DNA of 64,000 nt from Glaciecola sp041380235 (GCF_041380235.1 NZ_JBGIYY010000018.1:1-64000), one strand, 5' to 3'; shown: positions 30,658 through 40,768, counted from the first letter of the stretch. Program-made: numbers and translations. Notes: generated by a model from the sequence alone, not told the origin.

Positions 30658-32493
30658 ATGTCTGCCCCTATCGCACAATTAAGAAATATCGCCATAATCG
30701 CCCACGTTGACCACGGAAAAACAACCTTGGTTGATAAGCTGCTTCAGCAGTCTGGTACCCTTACCAATCGTGGTGACGCGCAAGAACGCGTGATGGATTC
30801 TAACGATATTGAAAAAGAACGCGGTATTACCATTTTGGCAAAAAATACGGCGATTAACTGGAACGGCTACCGCATTAACATCGTAGATACTCCAGGGCAT
30901 GCCGATTTTGGCGGCGAAGTAGAGCGCGTTATGTCAATGGCCGACTCGGTATTGCTATTGGTTGATGCCCAAGAAGGCCCCATGCCGCAAACCCGTTTTG
31001 TGACGCAAAAGGCATTTGCTCAAGGTCTAAAACCAATTGTCGTAATAAATAAAATTGACAAGCCTGGCGCGCGTCCGGATTGGGTTATGGATCAAGTATT
31101 TGATTTGTTTGATAACTTAGGCGCGACCGACGATCAGTTAGATTTCCAAGTCGTTTATGCATCGGCATTGAACGGCTGGGCATCGCTGGATGTTGACGTC
31201 CCAAGCAGCGACATGACGCCATTGTTTGAAACTATTGTAAAACAAGTAGCTCCACCTGATGCAGACTCAGAGGGCGGCTTTCAAATGCAAATTTCACAGC
31301 TCGACTACAACAGCTATGTGGGTGTTATTGGCGTAGGTCGTATTAAACGCGGTAAAGTAAGAGTCAACCAGCAAGTAACCGTTGCGATGGCTAAAGGCGG
31401 CACTCGTAACGGTAAGGTCAGTAAAGTATTGGGTTATCTTGGCCTAGATCGCGACGACGTGGATGAAGGTTCAGCGGGCGATATAGTAGCCATCACCGGT
31501 TTAGGTGAATTGAAAATTTCAGACACGGTATGCGATCCAAATTTAGTCGAAGCTCTGCCTCCATTATCGGTAGATGAGCCAACCGTAACTATGACATTCC
31601 AAGTCAATACCTCACCGTTTTCAGGTAAAGAAGGTAAGTTCGTAACCTCTCGCAACATTTTAGAAAGACTGCAAAATGAACTTATTCATAACGTTGCGTT
31701 GCGTGTTGAAGAAACTGACAACCCTGACAAGTTCCGCGTATCGGGTCGTGGTGAATTACATTTGGGCATATTGATTGAAAATATGCGTCGTGAAGGTTAC
31801 GAATTAGCAGTATCACGTCCAGAAGTTATTTTAAAAGAAGAAGACGGCAAGTTAATGGAACCGTTTGAAACGCTCACTATCGATTGCGAAGACCAACATC
31901 AAGGCTCGCTAATGGAGCAGTTAGGTTTGCGTAAAGCGGAACTGACTAATATGTCTCCTGATGGACTTGGTCGTATTCGTATGGACTTTACCATCCCAAG
32001 CCGGGGTTTAATTGGTTTCCAAACTGATTTTATGACAATGACTTCGGGCTCAGGCTTGCTATATCATACATTTGATCATTATGGTCCGCATAAGGGTGGC
32101 AATATTGGTCAACGTAAGAACGGCGTATTGATTGCAAATGCACCGGGCAAAGCATTGACTAACGCATTGTTTAACTTACAAGAGCGCGGTCGTTTGTTTA
32201 TAGGTCACGGTGTTGAGGTTTACGAAGGAATGATCATCGGCATTCATAGTCGTGAAAATGACCTTACTGTAAATGCACTAAAAGGTAAGCAGTTAACTAA
32301 CGTACGTGCCTCTGGAACTGATGAAGCACAAACTCTAGTGCCACCTGTGAGAATGTCTCTTGAGCAAGCGCTTGAATTTATTGATAACGATGAACTCGTT
32401 GAAGTCACGCCAGTGAGCGTAAGATTGCGTAAAAAGTTGTTATCTGAAAACGAACGTAAGCGTGATTCTCGCACTAAGTCGAAAGAAAGCTAG
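30658..32493 (+). CDS. typA: Translational GTPase TypA/BipA
   Basis: The protein has 611 residues from ATG 30658 (MSAPIAQLRNIAIIAHVDHGKTTL), where homologues start. The EF-G-like GTPase has G1 AHVDHGKT, G3 DTPGHADFGGEV and G4 NKIDKPGA, and domains for 50S assembly and stress growth follow. The C-terminal RKKLLSENERKR is typical. A hairpin terminator follows. Confidence 0.97.
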   Translation: MSAPIAQLRNIAIIAHVDHGKTTLVDKLLQQSGTLTNRGDAQERVMDSNDIEKERGITILAKNTAINWNGYRINIVDTPGHADFGGEVERVMSMADSVLLLVDAQEGPMPQTRFVTQKAFAQGLKPIVVINKIDKPGARPDWVMDQVFDLFDNLGATDDQLDFQVVYASALNGWASLDVDVPSSDMTPLFETIVKQVAPPDADSEGGFQMQISQLDYNSYVGVIGVGRIKRGKVRVNQQVTVAMAKGGTRNGKVSKVLGYLGLDRDDVDEGSAGDIVAITGLGELKISDTVCDPNLVEALPPLSVDEPTVTMTFQVNTSPFSGKEGKFVTSRNILERLQNELIHNVALRVEETDNPDKFRVSGRGELHLGILIENMRREGYELAVSRPEVILKEEDGKLMEPFETLTIDCEDQHQGSLMEQLGLRKAELTNMSPDGLGRIRMDFTIPSRGLIGFQTDFMTMTSGSGLLYHTFDHYGPHKGGNIGQRKNGVLIANAPGKALTNALFNLQERGRLFIGHGVEVYEGMIIGIHSRENDLTVNALKGKQLTNVRASGTDEAQTLVPPVRMSLEQALEFIDNDELVEVTPVSVRLRKKLLSENERKRDSRTKSKES

Positions 32494-32522
32494 TGCCTCT
32501 AGCTTAATTAGCTGATATCTGC

Positions 32523-32555
32523 AAAACGCCGGCTTGTAAAAGCAGGCGTTTTTTT
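32523..32555 (+). terminator. typA terminator
   Basis: AACGCCGGCTT and AGCAGGCGTT form an imperfect stem followed by seven or more T. Confidence 0.87.
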
Positions 32556-32610
32556 ATGTTCGCAGTTCACAAAATTAAAAGGCAGTTGAAAGTCTCAGAC
32601 CCTTTCCAAC

Positions 32611-33444
32611 CTAGCTGCTTTTGGATACTAAATATTCACTTATTTTATGAATCAGCGACGACGGTAAGAACCGTTGTGAGTAGTACACCATTTTTGCTTG
32701 TTTACCCGGAATGATAAGTGATTTTCGCTTCTCGAGGCCTTGAATGATTTGTCTGCAAGCATCACTCGGGTCTAAGGTGCCAGCCATATTCTTCAATGCT
32801 CTTGTGGCGGGGTGAATAGTCTTAGCTTCAGTCTGCACCATCGGCGTATCTATTGTTGGCGGACAGATTAAGCTAACGTCGATGCCTAAGGGTTTTAATT
32901 CAAACTGCAGGGCCTTACCTAATCCAATAACTGCGTATTTAGATGCACCATAGGCAGAGTACCCATAAACGCCGCTAAAACCGGCCATGGAAGCGACTAA
33001 GGCCAATTGTGCACCATTGTCTAGGTGCGGAATGACCGCCGCAACAAGGTTACGAGTGCCGATCACGTTGACATCAATAACGTGCTGGAATTCGTCGTTT
33101 GATATATGCATGAAGGGTTTTGATACCAAAATACCGGCGCAGTGAATACAAACATCAATTTGGCCGAATTTGCGCACTGCAAAATCGAGTTGCTGCTTGA
33201 GTGTGGAAGGTTCACAAATGTCGGCATGCAAAAAGCTCACTTTTTGCTGCATGCTTGCCTCATTCTGCAAGGCTTGCTGAAATTCCACGTCAGCTCTAAT
33301 ATCGATTAATAAGAGGCTAAAGCCTTTTGCCAGATATTGCTTAGCTAACTCTTTGCCGAGCCCGCTAGCATAGCCTGTAATTAAAACTGATGAAGAAATA
33401 GTGCACCTGCTTACTATTGAACCCAGAGTTGGGTAAGAAACCAT
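32611..33444 (-). CDS. Short-chain dehydrogenase/reductase
   Basis: The protein has 277 residues with a Rossmann fold. The cofactor motif VLITGYASGLGKELA (TGxxxGxG), NAG-like CIHCAGILV, catalytic Ser in ALVASMAGF and YSAYGASKYAVIG (YxxxK) are present. It oxidises or reduces an alcohol/ketone with NAD(P)H; the substrate is unknown. The family normally begins close to SVLITG, so the first dozen residues may be over-called. Confidence 0.88.
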   Translation of the reverse strand: MVSYPTLGSIVSRCTISSSVLITGYASGLGKELAKQYLAKGFSLLLIDIRADVEFQQALQNEASMQQKVSFLHADICEPSTLKQQLDFAVRKFGQIDVCIHCAGILVSKPFMHISNDEFQHVIDVNVIGTRNLVAAVIPHLDNGAQLALVASMAGFSGVYGYSAYGASKYAVIGLGKALQFELKPLGIDVSLICPPTIDTPMVQTEAKTIHPATRALKNMAGTLDPSDACRQIIQGLEKRKSLIIPGKQAKMVYYSQRFLPSSLIHKISEYLVSKSS

Positions 33445-33669
33445 CCAACGTTCATTTTAAACCAATTTAGGCTAAGTGTAGACATGTTTTACCGGACTAT
33501 TTTTGGCATGACGTTCAGAAAATCATGTGGAACAGCTTAAACTCTCAGTTCAAAGTGTTACCATATTTGTCACCCGCGCGGCATTTACACTCGAGTAAGG
33601 CGTTTTAGGAGCCAATTGCCTTTAGTGTTTAGCCTAAGTATCTTATTTTATTGATTATCATGGATTGCT

Positions 33670-34794
33670 ATGAATTTTGACCAAAAACCAGACCGCTCTT
33701 CCAGCTTTGCTTACAAGTGGGAAAAATATAAAGATACTGACGTGTTGCCTTGCTGGATTGCCGACACTGAATTTAGATGTGCCGAACCTATACTTGACGC
33801 GCTCAAACAGCGCGCAGAACATGGTCTATTAGGGTATACATTGCCCAAGCATCATCAACCGGCTCTGGATGCCATTGTGCATTGGTGCAAGCGCCAGTAT
33901 CAGTGGGATATTCACCCGAGCTGGATTGTATGGACACCGGGCGTCGTGCCGGCCTTTAATATGGCGACTTTGGCGTTTTCGAATATAGGTGACGGCGTCA
34001 TTGTACAGACCCCAAACTATCCGCCGCTTCTGGCCGCACCGGGTATTAATCATCGCAAGCAGTTAGCTGTTCCGACAATGCTAAAAGAAGGCCGCTGGAC
34101 GCTCGACCTTGAAGCGTTTGAGCAACAGGCAGCTAAGCCAAGCACTACCTTGTTTATAATGTGTAACCCGATGAACCCGGCCGGCAGCGTGATGACCTTT
34201 GAAGAGCTTGATACTATCGCCGAGATTTGTCAGCGCCATAATGTCATGGTTTGCAGTGATGAGATCCACTGCGATTTGATTTTAGATGATTTACGTCATA
34301 TTCCCGCGGGTAAACACCCTAGCTTAAAAGATAATTCAGTGACCTTGATGGCCGCCAGTAAAACTTTCAACGTTGCAGGTTTAGGTACTTCGTTTGCAAT
34401 TATTCCTAGTGCTAAAGTGCGTTCAAGTTTTGTTGCAGCAGGGGCTGGCATAGTACCTTGGGTAAACGTAATGGGCCTTGAAGCAACCGCTACCGCTTTC
34501 ACTAAATGCGACGAATGGTATCAAGCGCAATTGCGCTATTTACGCGACAACCGAGATTATTTAGTGCGAGCAATTAATCGTATTGAGGGCTTAACATGTG
34601 AAGCCCCACAGGCTACGTTTTTACTATGGGTTGATGCTAGCGCTCTACAGCTAGAAGATACACAGCGTTGGTGCGAAGAGCGTGGGGTAGGGCCATCGCA
34701 AGGTAAAGATTTTGGTGCGCCAGAATGTTTTAGAATAAACTTTGGATGTGCTCGCGAATATTTGGAGCAAATCGTCGCGAGGTTATCAGCATAA
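33670..34794 (+). CDS. patB: PatB/MalY-type cystathionine beta-lyase (C-S lyase)
   Basis: The protein has 374 residues and is a fold-type I PLP enzyme. Family starts: FDQKPDRSSSFAYKWEKYKD. The PLP region has CNPMNPAGSVMT, VCSDEIHCDLIL and the Schiff-base lysine in MAASKTFNVAGLGTSF. It cleaves cystathionine or related thioethers to pyruvate, ammonia and a thiol. It could act in methionine synthesis or sulfur catabolism. Confidence 0.92.
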   Translation: MNFDQKPDRSSSFAYKWEKYKDTDVLPCWIADTEFRCAEPILDALKQRAEHGLLGYTLPKHHQPALDAIVHWCKRQYQWDIHPSWIVWTPGVVPAFNMATLAFSNIGDGVIVQTPNYPPLLAAPGINHRKQLAVPTMLKEGRWTLDLEAFEQQAAKPSTTLFIMCNPMNPAGSVMTFEELDTIAEICQRHNVMVCSDEIHCDLILDDLRHIPAGKHPSLKDNSVTLMAASKTFNVAGLGTSFAIIPSAKVRSSFVAAGAGIVPWVNVMGLEATATAFTKCDEWYQAQLRYLRDNRDYLVRAINRIEGLTCEAPQATFLLWVDASALQLEDTQRWCEERGVGPSQGKDFGAPECFRINFGCAREYLEQIVARLSA

Positions 34795-34824
34795 ATATAT
34801 TTGGTTTTAGAGTCTGGCAGGTTT

Positions 34825-35562
34825 ATGTGCGGATATGTAGGGTATAACAACAGCACTATTCAAGATAAACCGGATCTGTTCGGTGGCTTCGCACGTTTAT
34901 TTCAGCAGCCCGGTAACTTTGACGCTTATCCAGCCTTTGGTGGCGATATCAATCGTAGGGTACCGCTTTTGATCCAAGAGCGCGGTGAAGATAAGTGGGT
35001 GAATGCCATTTGGTGGTTTGATGGTATGGTTGAAGACAAGCTTACCTACTTAGGGAGCCGCACTAGTTTCAATGCCAGGAATTTAAACAGCCCATACTGG
35101 AAAGCTGCCTTGGAACATTCGAGAGGCTGCATCATTGCGAGTGAAATTGGTGAGTCGAAGTTGCTAGGGAAAACCAAGCATCAGTATCTGTTAAGCAGCG
35201 ATGAGCCCTTTTTACTTGGCGCACTTTATCGCAAATTGGAAAATGGTGACTATTGCTGCGCGGTCATTACCCGAGATGCCCATCCTAAAATGGCGCCTTA
35301 TCATGATAAGGCTTTTCCATTGTTTTTACCCATACAAGAGACGTTCTTAAGAGATTGGCTATCGCCTCAGGTGCAGGCATCAGCGAGCATAGATGCCTTG
35401 CTTGCGCAGCCAAAATTATTTCCGACCTTGCGTGTGCAGCGCGTCAAAACTTACAAAGATAAACAGCCAATTGGACAGGTAAATGACGTTTTGCTGTCAG
35501 ATCTTGTGCAACAAGAGGTCGAAAGCCCCCTTAGCCATGTCGGGCAGCAAAAACTTTTTTAA
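34825..35562 (+). CDS. SRAP (HMCES/YedK-like) abasic-site protein
   Basis: The protein has 245 residues. It begins MCGYVGY, so Cys2, exposed after removal of Met, is the residue that crosslinks abasic sites in single-stranded DNA. The start is set at ATG 34825 for that reason (a TTG 24 nt earlier would bury the Cys). Other family residues: SFNARN, Glu in SEIGES (for the usual YEW) and His in APYHDKAFPLFL. It is more divergent than YedK. It lies 30 nt after patB. Confidence 0.85.
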   Translation: MCGYVGYNNSTIQDKPDLFGGFARLFQQPGNFDAYPAFGGDINRRVPLLIQERGEDKWVNAIWWFDGMVEDKLTYLGSRTSFNARNLNSPYWKAALEHSRGCIIASEIGESKLLGKTKHQYLLSSDEPFLLGALYRKLENGDYCCAVITRDAHPKMAPYHDKAFPLFLPIQETFLRDWLSPQVQASASIDALLAQPKLFPTLRVQRVKTYKDKQPIGQVNDVLLSDLVQQEVESPLSHVGQQKLF

Positions 35563-35710
35563 GTATTTAAACAATATAAACAAGCACTTATGCTTTTTCG
35601 GGGCGCTTCTTTTTTGCATTTAAAGATTGTTTTGTCAGTAGCGACAGAATAGGTGTAGTATTTGCTACATGTTGGTAGTCTTTATCTGTGATGAATAAAA
35701 AAAGCAACCA

Positions 35711-36520
35711 GTGCTAAAACATATCCTTAACGTATTTATTTTAGGCATCGCGCTGCAATCTTCAGTGTTGGCTCAGTCACCTTCACAAATTGCGATCATA
35801 TTAGACGATGTAGGCGCGAAGGCATCGGACATTAAAGCCTTTGATTTGCCAAAATCGGTTACCTTCTCAATTTTGCCCCATACTAATTTCTCTACACCGT
35901 TTTCGTTTAAAGCTGCACAGCAAAATCGAGAGGTCATGCTGCATATGCCGATGGAGTCGCTAAATGGCGAAGCATTGGGTGTTGGACCATTGCTCTCTTC
36001 AATGTATCCACAGCAATTGCAGAGTGCGTTGTTTGCCGCTTTAGGAACGGTTCCGCATGCAGTCGGCGTGAACAATCATATGGGCAGCAAACTCACGCAA
36101 ATGACTCTGCCGATGCAAACCGTTATGAAAACACTGGCAAATAACAACATGTTCTTTGTCGATAGCCGTACAACTAGATTTTCTAAAGCGAATCTTATTG
36201 CTGATGAATTTGGGGTAACGGCTGCGACCAGACACATATTTTTAGATCATGAACAAAACGAAGACTTTATAAAGCAGCAGTTTGCTAAGCTGATAAAACG
36301 TGCCCGCAAGAATGGAAAGGCCATTGGCATTGGCCATCCTTATCCACTGACACTAGCGTATTTGCGCGATGCCATACAAAATTTGCCACCGGACATAGAA
36401 GTTATCACCGTAAGTGAGTACTTACGAGAAACCGATAAATTTCGAATTAACCCACACCTTGTTCACGCTAACTCCCTTGCGGCATCTGAGTATGTCATTG
36501 AAGCTAGCGCACCTCGCTAG
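35711..36520 (+). CDS. Divergent polysaccharide deacetylase YibQ family
   Basis: The protein has 269 residues. A signal peptide (VFILGIALQSSVLAQ) is followed by the DUF610/YibQ domain: IAIILDDVGAKASD, SILPHTNFS, EVMLHMPME, GVNNHMGSKLT, FFVDSRTT and IGIGHPYPLTL. These are the metal and catalytic motifs of the deacetylase-like fold. It is probably periplasmic and acts on envelope glycans. The start is GTG 35711. Confidence 0.88.
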   Translation: MLKHILNVFILGIALQSSVLAQSPSQIAIILDDVGAKASDIKAFDLPKSVTFSILPHTNFSTPFSFKAAQQNREVMLHMPMESLNGEALGVGPLLSSMYPQQLQSALFAALGTVPHAVGVNNHMGSKLTQMTLPMQTVMKTLANNNMFFVDSRTTRFSKANLIADEFGVTAATRHIFLDHEQNEDFIKQQFAKLIKRARKNGKAIGIGHPYPLTLAYLRDAIQNLPPDIEVITVSEYLRETDKFRINPHLVHANSLAASEYVIEASAPR

Positions 36521-36570
36521 CGGACTATTTAAGAATTATGGATAATAGTGTTTTCATTACCGATGTGTTT

Positions 36571-36589
36571 AATGTTATACTATTACATT
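36571..36589. promoter_or_regulatory. Zur-like palindrome upstream of the MerC gene
   Basis: AATGTTATACTATTACATT is a 19-bp palindrome with one mismatched pair, very close to the gammaproteobacterial Zur box (AATGTTATA-N-TATAACATT). It lies about 94 bp before the GTG at 36683. Zinc-responsive repression of the following gene is inferred. Confidence 0.55.
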
Positions 36590-36682
36590 AAATCGATTGG
36601 CTAATGCAATATATCCAATGTGTTCAGTGCTAACACTGGTGTAAATCGATACAGACCTTACGCAAACAATTAATTTATTCAG

Positions 36683-37132
36683 GTGCATCAATTGCAAACA
36701 AAGACTTCTGATATCATCGTTGACTCTAATGAGCAAGAGACCATGATAGAAACGCCACCGCTAAACAATCGGGTACTCGATAAATTAGGTGTATGGGTGT
36801 CAGCAATGTGTGCTTTGCATTGTATTATGTTGCCAATACTGATCCCCGCCATTCCTCTATTAGCCTCATCATTTGTCGCTCAAGGTTGGTTTGAAGGCAG
36901 TATATTGACCATTTCTATTATCGTTGGTTTTGCTGCACTTTTAATTGGTTTTAAGCAATATCACAGACAAATTTATCCTATCTATTCTTTGAGTTTAGGT
37001 GCGCTGATTTATTGGAATAAAGATATTTTCGGCGAAGCCTATGAACCGTTCACGATTGCTATTGGTGCAGGGTTTATTATTGCTGCCCACCTCATCAACT
37101 TAAAGCTTTGCCGGCAGTGCAAATCCTGCTGA
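36683..37132 (+). CDS. MerC-domain membrane protein
   Basis: The protein has 149 residues. After a polar leader (1-30) come four transmembrane helices with the MerC motif SAMCALHCIMLPILIPAIPLL, whose cysteines can bind a metal, and a C-terminal CRQCKSC. In mercury operons MerC transports Hg(II), but isolated MerC-domain proteins in marine bacteria lack a mer context, as here. Together with the upstream Zur-like site a zinc-related role is plausible. The start is GTG 36683 or TTG 36692. Confidence 0.85.
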   Translation: MHQLQTKTSDIIVDSNEQETMIETPPLNNRVLDKLGVWVSAMCALHCIMLPILIPAIPLLASSFVAQGWFEGSILTISIIVGFAALLIGFKQYHRQIYPIYSLSLGALIYWNKDIFGEAYEPFTIAIGAGFIIAAHLINLKLCRQCKSC

Positions 37133-37159
37133 GTCCTAGCATGCCTCGGCATCGACAAG

Positions 37160-37897
37160 TTAAAGCTGACAATTCAGATTTTTTTCAATAACCTGTTCGG
37201 CCCAACTTACGTCGTCACAAAATATTCCATCAACTCTCATATCTATGAGCCTTAATAGCAGGTCTTCGTGGTTAACGGTATAGCACCACACATCAAGATA
37301 GTTCTGTTTGGCATGAGCTACGAACTCAGCGTCCACTAAATCAGCATCTATTGCCGCAATATCAGCCTGCATATCTACGGCATATTGTGCTTTGGATATC
37401 GGTAAATGACCTATTAAAGCCGCAAATTTTAGTGTGTTGGACAGAGGTGTGTCTCGGAATTTAGCTTTTATATTCTGCAGCATAGGATGGTCAAAGGATG
37501 AAAGCACGATGTCTAATTCGTCATGATCACCTTCATATTGCCTGACTAACTCGCAAAGTTGATCAACAAAAAGCCCCGCGTTATCGATCCTTTTTAACTC
37601 CAAATTTAACATTAGCCGCCCAGCGGTAAGTTTAAACACGTCCTGCAGCTTGGGGATCTTATGTTCGCTACCTTTTATTCTTAGGCCTTCAATGGTTTGC
37701 ATGCTTGTGGTGGCAAGTGCACCGTCATTACCTGTGAGTTTATGCAGGTAAAAGTCATGGAAAATAATAAAGGTGTTTTCTACTTGATGCACATCACACT
37801 CAAGCGCTCTTGCGCCGGCTTGAATGGCTTTTTCAAATGCAATAACGGTATTTTCAGGAAAGTGGGCACTGAGGCCCCGATGGGCTATTGCGAGCAT
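37160..37897 (-). CDS. Glycerophosphodiester phosphodiesterase
   Basis: The protein has 245 residues of the GDPD TIM-barrel family (UgpQ-like). It starts AIAHRGLSAHFPENTVIAFEKA (His-Arg catalytic region) and has ALECDVHQ and IFHDFYLHKLTG metal/acid residues. The late YTVNHEDLLLRLIDMRVDGIFCDD is typical. It lacks a signal peptide and is cytoplasmic, releasing glycerol 3-phosphate from deacylated phospholipids. It overlaps the transporter gene upstream. Confidence 0.92.
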   Translation of the reverse strand: MLAIAHRGLSAHFPENTVIAFEKAIQAGARALECDVHQVENTFIIFHDFYLHKLTGNDGALATTSMQTIEGLRIKGSEHKIPKLQDVFKLTAGRLMLNLELKRIDNAGLFVDQLCELVRQYEGDHDELDIVLSSFDHPMLQNIKAKFRDTPLSNTLKFAALIGHLPISKAQYAVDMQADIAAIDADLVDAEFVAHAKQNYLDVWCYTVNHEDLLLRLIDMRVDGIFCDDVSWAEQVIEKNLNCQL

Positions 37898-38781
37898 TCT
37901 TTGGCCTTATGATTGAGTCGATGTGTATTCACAGTCTCGTATACTGCAGCGGATATCACAAGTACGCCCCCCACTAATGTTTGCCATGTTGGTGATTCAT
38001 TCAACATGATGATTGCAAATACCACTCCGTAAAAGGGCTGCATGCAGGCTACCAGTGAGAATGTCTTCGCGCGCAGGTGTTTTAGTGAGGCGGCAACTAA
38101 AGCGTGGGGGAGTGCGGTGAACACCGTTCCGAGCAACAATAAAAGCAATCCTGTGTGCAGATCAAAAGCGGCTGCTGTGGTGAAAAAATCATCGGATATA
38201 AACCAGATTAAACAAGGGCAAATAATGGCAATTTGATAAGCCATGGCCTTTGCTCCGCTATATTGGCAAAAGTATTGGCGGTGTAGCAGATTTCTAATGG
38301 CATACAAAAAAGCAGAGAACACGCCAATGACAACACCTAGAGTAATGTCGTTCTCTAAAGACACATCGGGCACAATCATAAATATGCCCACTAGCACCAC
38401 TAAGGCACTGGCCACGTCTTGCCAGACTAATCGTATTTTTTCAAAAAAGGGTTCGAGTAATACCGTAATAACCGGAAAAGTAAACAGTGCTATGATGCCT
38501 ACCGAAACAGAAGAATACTGCATCGCAGCAAAATAGGTTACCCAATGCACCGCCATGATTACGCCCAGGCCCATAGCAATCAGATAATCTTTTTGACTAT
38601 TGAGTCTTAATGATTCGCCGCTCAGTTTAACGACTAAAAACAGTACGATGCAGGCCGGTAAGGACCTGCCAAAAGTAATGTCTAGAGCAGACAAGTTGAT
38701 GAGCTTAGCAAATAGCGCAGTACCGCCAAGTAACATGACGGTAAGGTGCAGGTTAATAAGGCTTTTCTTAACCGGATCCAT
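37885..38781 (-). CDS. EamA/DMT-family transporter
   Basis: The protein has 298 residues, with ten predicted helices in two EamA repeats. The substrate is unknown. It overlaps the phosphodiesterase gene by 13 nt, so the two are probably co-expressed. Confidence 0.88.
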   Translation of the reverse strand: MDPVKKSLINLHLTVMLLGGTALFAKLINLSALDITFGRSLPACIVLFLVVKLSGESLRLNSQKDYLIAMGLGVIMAVHWVTYFAAMQYSSVSVGIIALFTFPVITVLLEPFFEKIRLVWQDVASALVVLVGIFMIVPDVSLENDITLGVVIGVFSAFLYAIRNLLHRQYFCQYSGAKAMAYQIAIICPCLIWFISDDFFTTAAAFDLHTGLLLLLLGTVFTALPHALVAASLKHLRAKTFSLVACMQPFYGVVFAIIMLNESPTWQTLVGGVLVISAAVYETVNTHRLNHKAKECSQ

Positions 38782-38815
38782 TAGGCGACTTTACTGTATA
38801 AACGGTTGCTCACGC

Positions 38816-39664
38816 TTACGCTTGATTCGCTAATACTTTCCCGAGACGGGTGATCATTCCTGCGTACATATCTTCAAATTCAATTTTACCGGGCTCAAAA
38901 CAGAGCACGATGGTAGAGCCGAGCTTAAATCTGCCCATTTCTTGGCCCTTGGCGAGCTTAACTTCGGCGTCGTCTTGCTGCCAATGTTGAACATACTTAC
39001 CAGCCGGTGGCGTAATATTGCCCGCCCACACAGTTTCGATACTGGCAACGACGGTTGCGCCTACCAACACCAATGCCATTTTACCGTAAGGCGTATCAAA
39101 CAGAGTCACCACGCGTTCGTTGCGAGCGAACAAACCAGGAACATTTTGTGCCGTTAGTGGATTCACAGAAAACAGTTCACCTGGCACATGTAAGGTATCG
39201 GTTAGCGTGCCATCAACTGGCATATGAATGCGGTGATAGTCTTTTGGTGCGAGGTAAATCGTAGCAAATTTACCGCCTTTAAACGGCACCGCCAGCTCTG
39301 GTTTTCCGCCGAGCAAGGTAGTTAAGCTAAAATCATGACCTTTTGCTTGAAATATGCGATCGCCGGTGATGTCGCCAAACTGACTGACGCTGCCGTCTAC
39401 AGGATGACAAAGCTGAGTATCGTTAGCTTCGATTGGACGTATACCGTCTTTTAGCGGGCGCGTGAAAAATTCATTGAATGTTTTGTAGGCACTTGGGTTT
39501 TCATAAAGCGCTTCTTTCATATTAATATCAAATGCTTTGATAAAGGTTTTGATTAAAAACTGTGTAATGGCACCTAGATCTCGGGATGCAAGCGCTCCGA
39601 GGAAGCGAGAAAGAAGATGTTTAGGTAATATGTATTGGCTTTTTACTTTGATCCAATCTAGCAC
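38816..39664 (-). CDS. psd: Phosphatidylserine decarboxylase proenzyme
   Basis: The protein has 282 residues from GTG 39664, chosen because GGGAG stands eight bases upstream and the sequence LDWIKVKSQYILPKH matches the family start. It converts phosphatidylserine to phosphatidylethanolamine at the inner membrane. The self-cleavage site LGST, which makes the pyruvoyl group, is seen in MGRFKLGSTIVL; His motif DYHRIHMP is present. It lies downstream of rsgA, the standard gammaproteobacterial order. Confidence 0.96.
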   Translation of the reverse strand: MLDWIKVKSQYILPKHLLSRFLGALASRDLGAITQFLIKTFIKAFDINMKEALYENPSAYKTFNEFFTRPLKDGIRPIEANDTQLCHPVDGSVSQFGDITGDRIFQAKGHDFSLTTLLGGKPELAVPFKGGKFATIYLAPKDYHRIHMPVDGTLTDTLHVPGELFSVNPLTAQNVPGLFARNERVVTLFDTPYGKMALVLVGATVVASIETVWAGNITPPAGKYVQHWQQDDAEVKLAKGQEMGRFKLGSTIVLCFEPGKIEFEDMYAGMITRLGKVLANQA

Positions 39665-39742
39665 GTGTGAGCTCCCAGTCAATTATCGCGCTATTGTACA
39701 ATAGACAGCAAAAATAAGAACGTATTAAACGCTTATGAGTCA

Positions 39743-40768
39743 TCATCCTTTGGCATAAGTGGGTTTTTGCTGACCTAGTGTGTCAATGATTTTTAGGTAG
39801 CTCAGATAGCGAGCGTTATCGACATCTCCCTTCGTAATGGCGTCGGTGATTAAGCATCCGGGATCACCGCGATGTTTGCAGTCAGAGAATTTGCAGCCGC
39901 CAAGGTAGTCTCTAAACTCAATAAAGCCATTGGTGATAGCCTCTGCGCTTAAATGCCATAAGCCAAATTCTCTGACGCCCGGGGAATCGATTAATTCTCC
40001 GCCCTGCGCAAAATGTAGGAGTTTTGAGGCCGTTGTTGTGTGTTTTCCTAAGCCCGAGTTATCAGATATTTCTCCGACGGGTTCGGCGGCATCAGGCAGT
40101 AAACGATTAATAATACTCGATTTTCCAACACCGCTTTGACCTACAAAGACGCTAACTTTGTCGATAAGGTATTCACTTAGAGCAGCGAGACCTTGGTCAG
40201 TTTCGCAGCTTACTAGAATAACTTTGTAGCCTATTTTCTCATATATTGAGAGGCTTTTTTTGACTTCAACTAGTTCTTGGGCGCTCAGTAACTCGACCTT
40301 ATTGATAACCAGTACGGGAGTGATCTGTGCATGCTCACAGGCCACTAGATAGCGGTCTATAATATGGTTGGAAAGGGTTGGCACAATTGCACTTACCACA
40401 ATAATTTGATCGATATTGGCTGCGATTGGCTTTACACCGTCATAAAAATCGGGACGTGTTAAGGTCGACTTTCTATCAAGTACAACCTCTATAATACCGC
40501 GATCACGGCTGTCAGTTGATTCGCTGGGTCGAAATAACACATGATCACCACATACCACTGAACTGACGGTACGTCTTATGTAGCATCTGTGATTAAGGTG
40601 TTGATCGTCTTCAACAATGGCGTGCTTGCCAAATCGGCTAATCACTCTTCCTGATACCTGCTCACCGAAGTGCTCAAAAGACGCCTGCTTATCACCGTCG
40701 ATTTGTTTATGGCGATTACGCATTACCTGACGGGTTTGGTTTTTTGAAAGTTTTGGTTTTTTAGCCAC
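39743..40768 (-). CDS. rsgA: Ribosome small-subunit GTPase RsgA
   Basis: The protein has 341 residues from GTG 40768 (VAKKPKLSKNQTRQV), where homologues begin; the frame is open 96 nt further upstream but without similarity. The circularly permuted GTPase has NKVE (G4) before GQSGVGKSS (G1) and DSPGV (G3). The zinc motif follows as CKFSDCKHRGDPGC. It matures the 30S subunit. It is divergent from orn and followed by psd. Confidence 0.95.
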   Translation of the reverse strand: MAKKPKLSKNQTRQVMRNRHKQIDGDKQASFEHFGEQVSGRVISRFGKHAIVEDDQHLNHRCYIRRTVSSVVCGDHVLFRPSESTDSRDRGIIEVVLDRKSTLTRPDFYDGVKPIAANIDQIIVVSAIVPTLSNHIIDRYLVACEHAQITPVLVINKVELLSAQELVEVKKSLSIYEKIGYKVILVSCETDQGLAALSEYLIDKVSVFVGQSGVGKSSIINRLLPDAAEPVGEISDNSGLGKHTTTASKLLHFAQGGELIDSPGVREFGLWHLSAEAITNGFIEFRDYLGGCKFSDCKHRGDPGCLITDAITKGDVDNARYLSYLKIIDTLGQQKPTYAKG

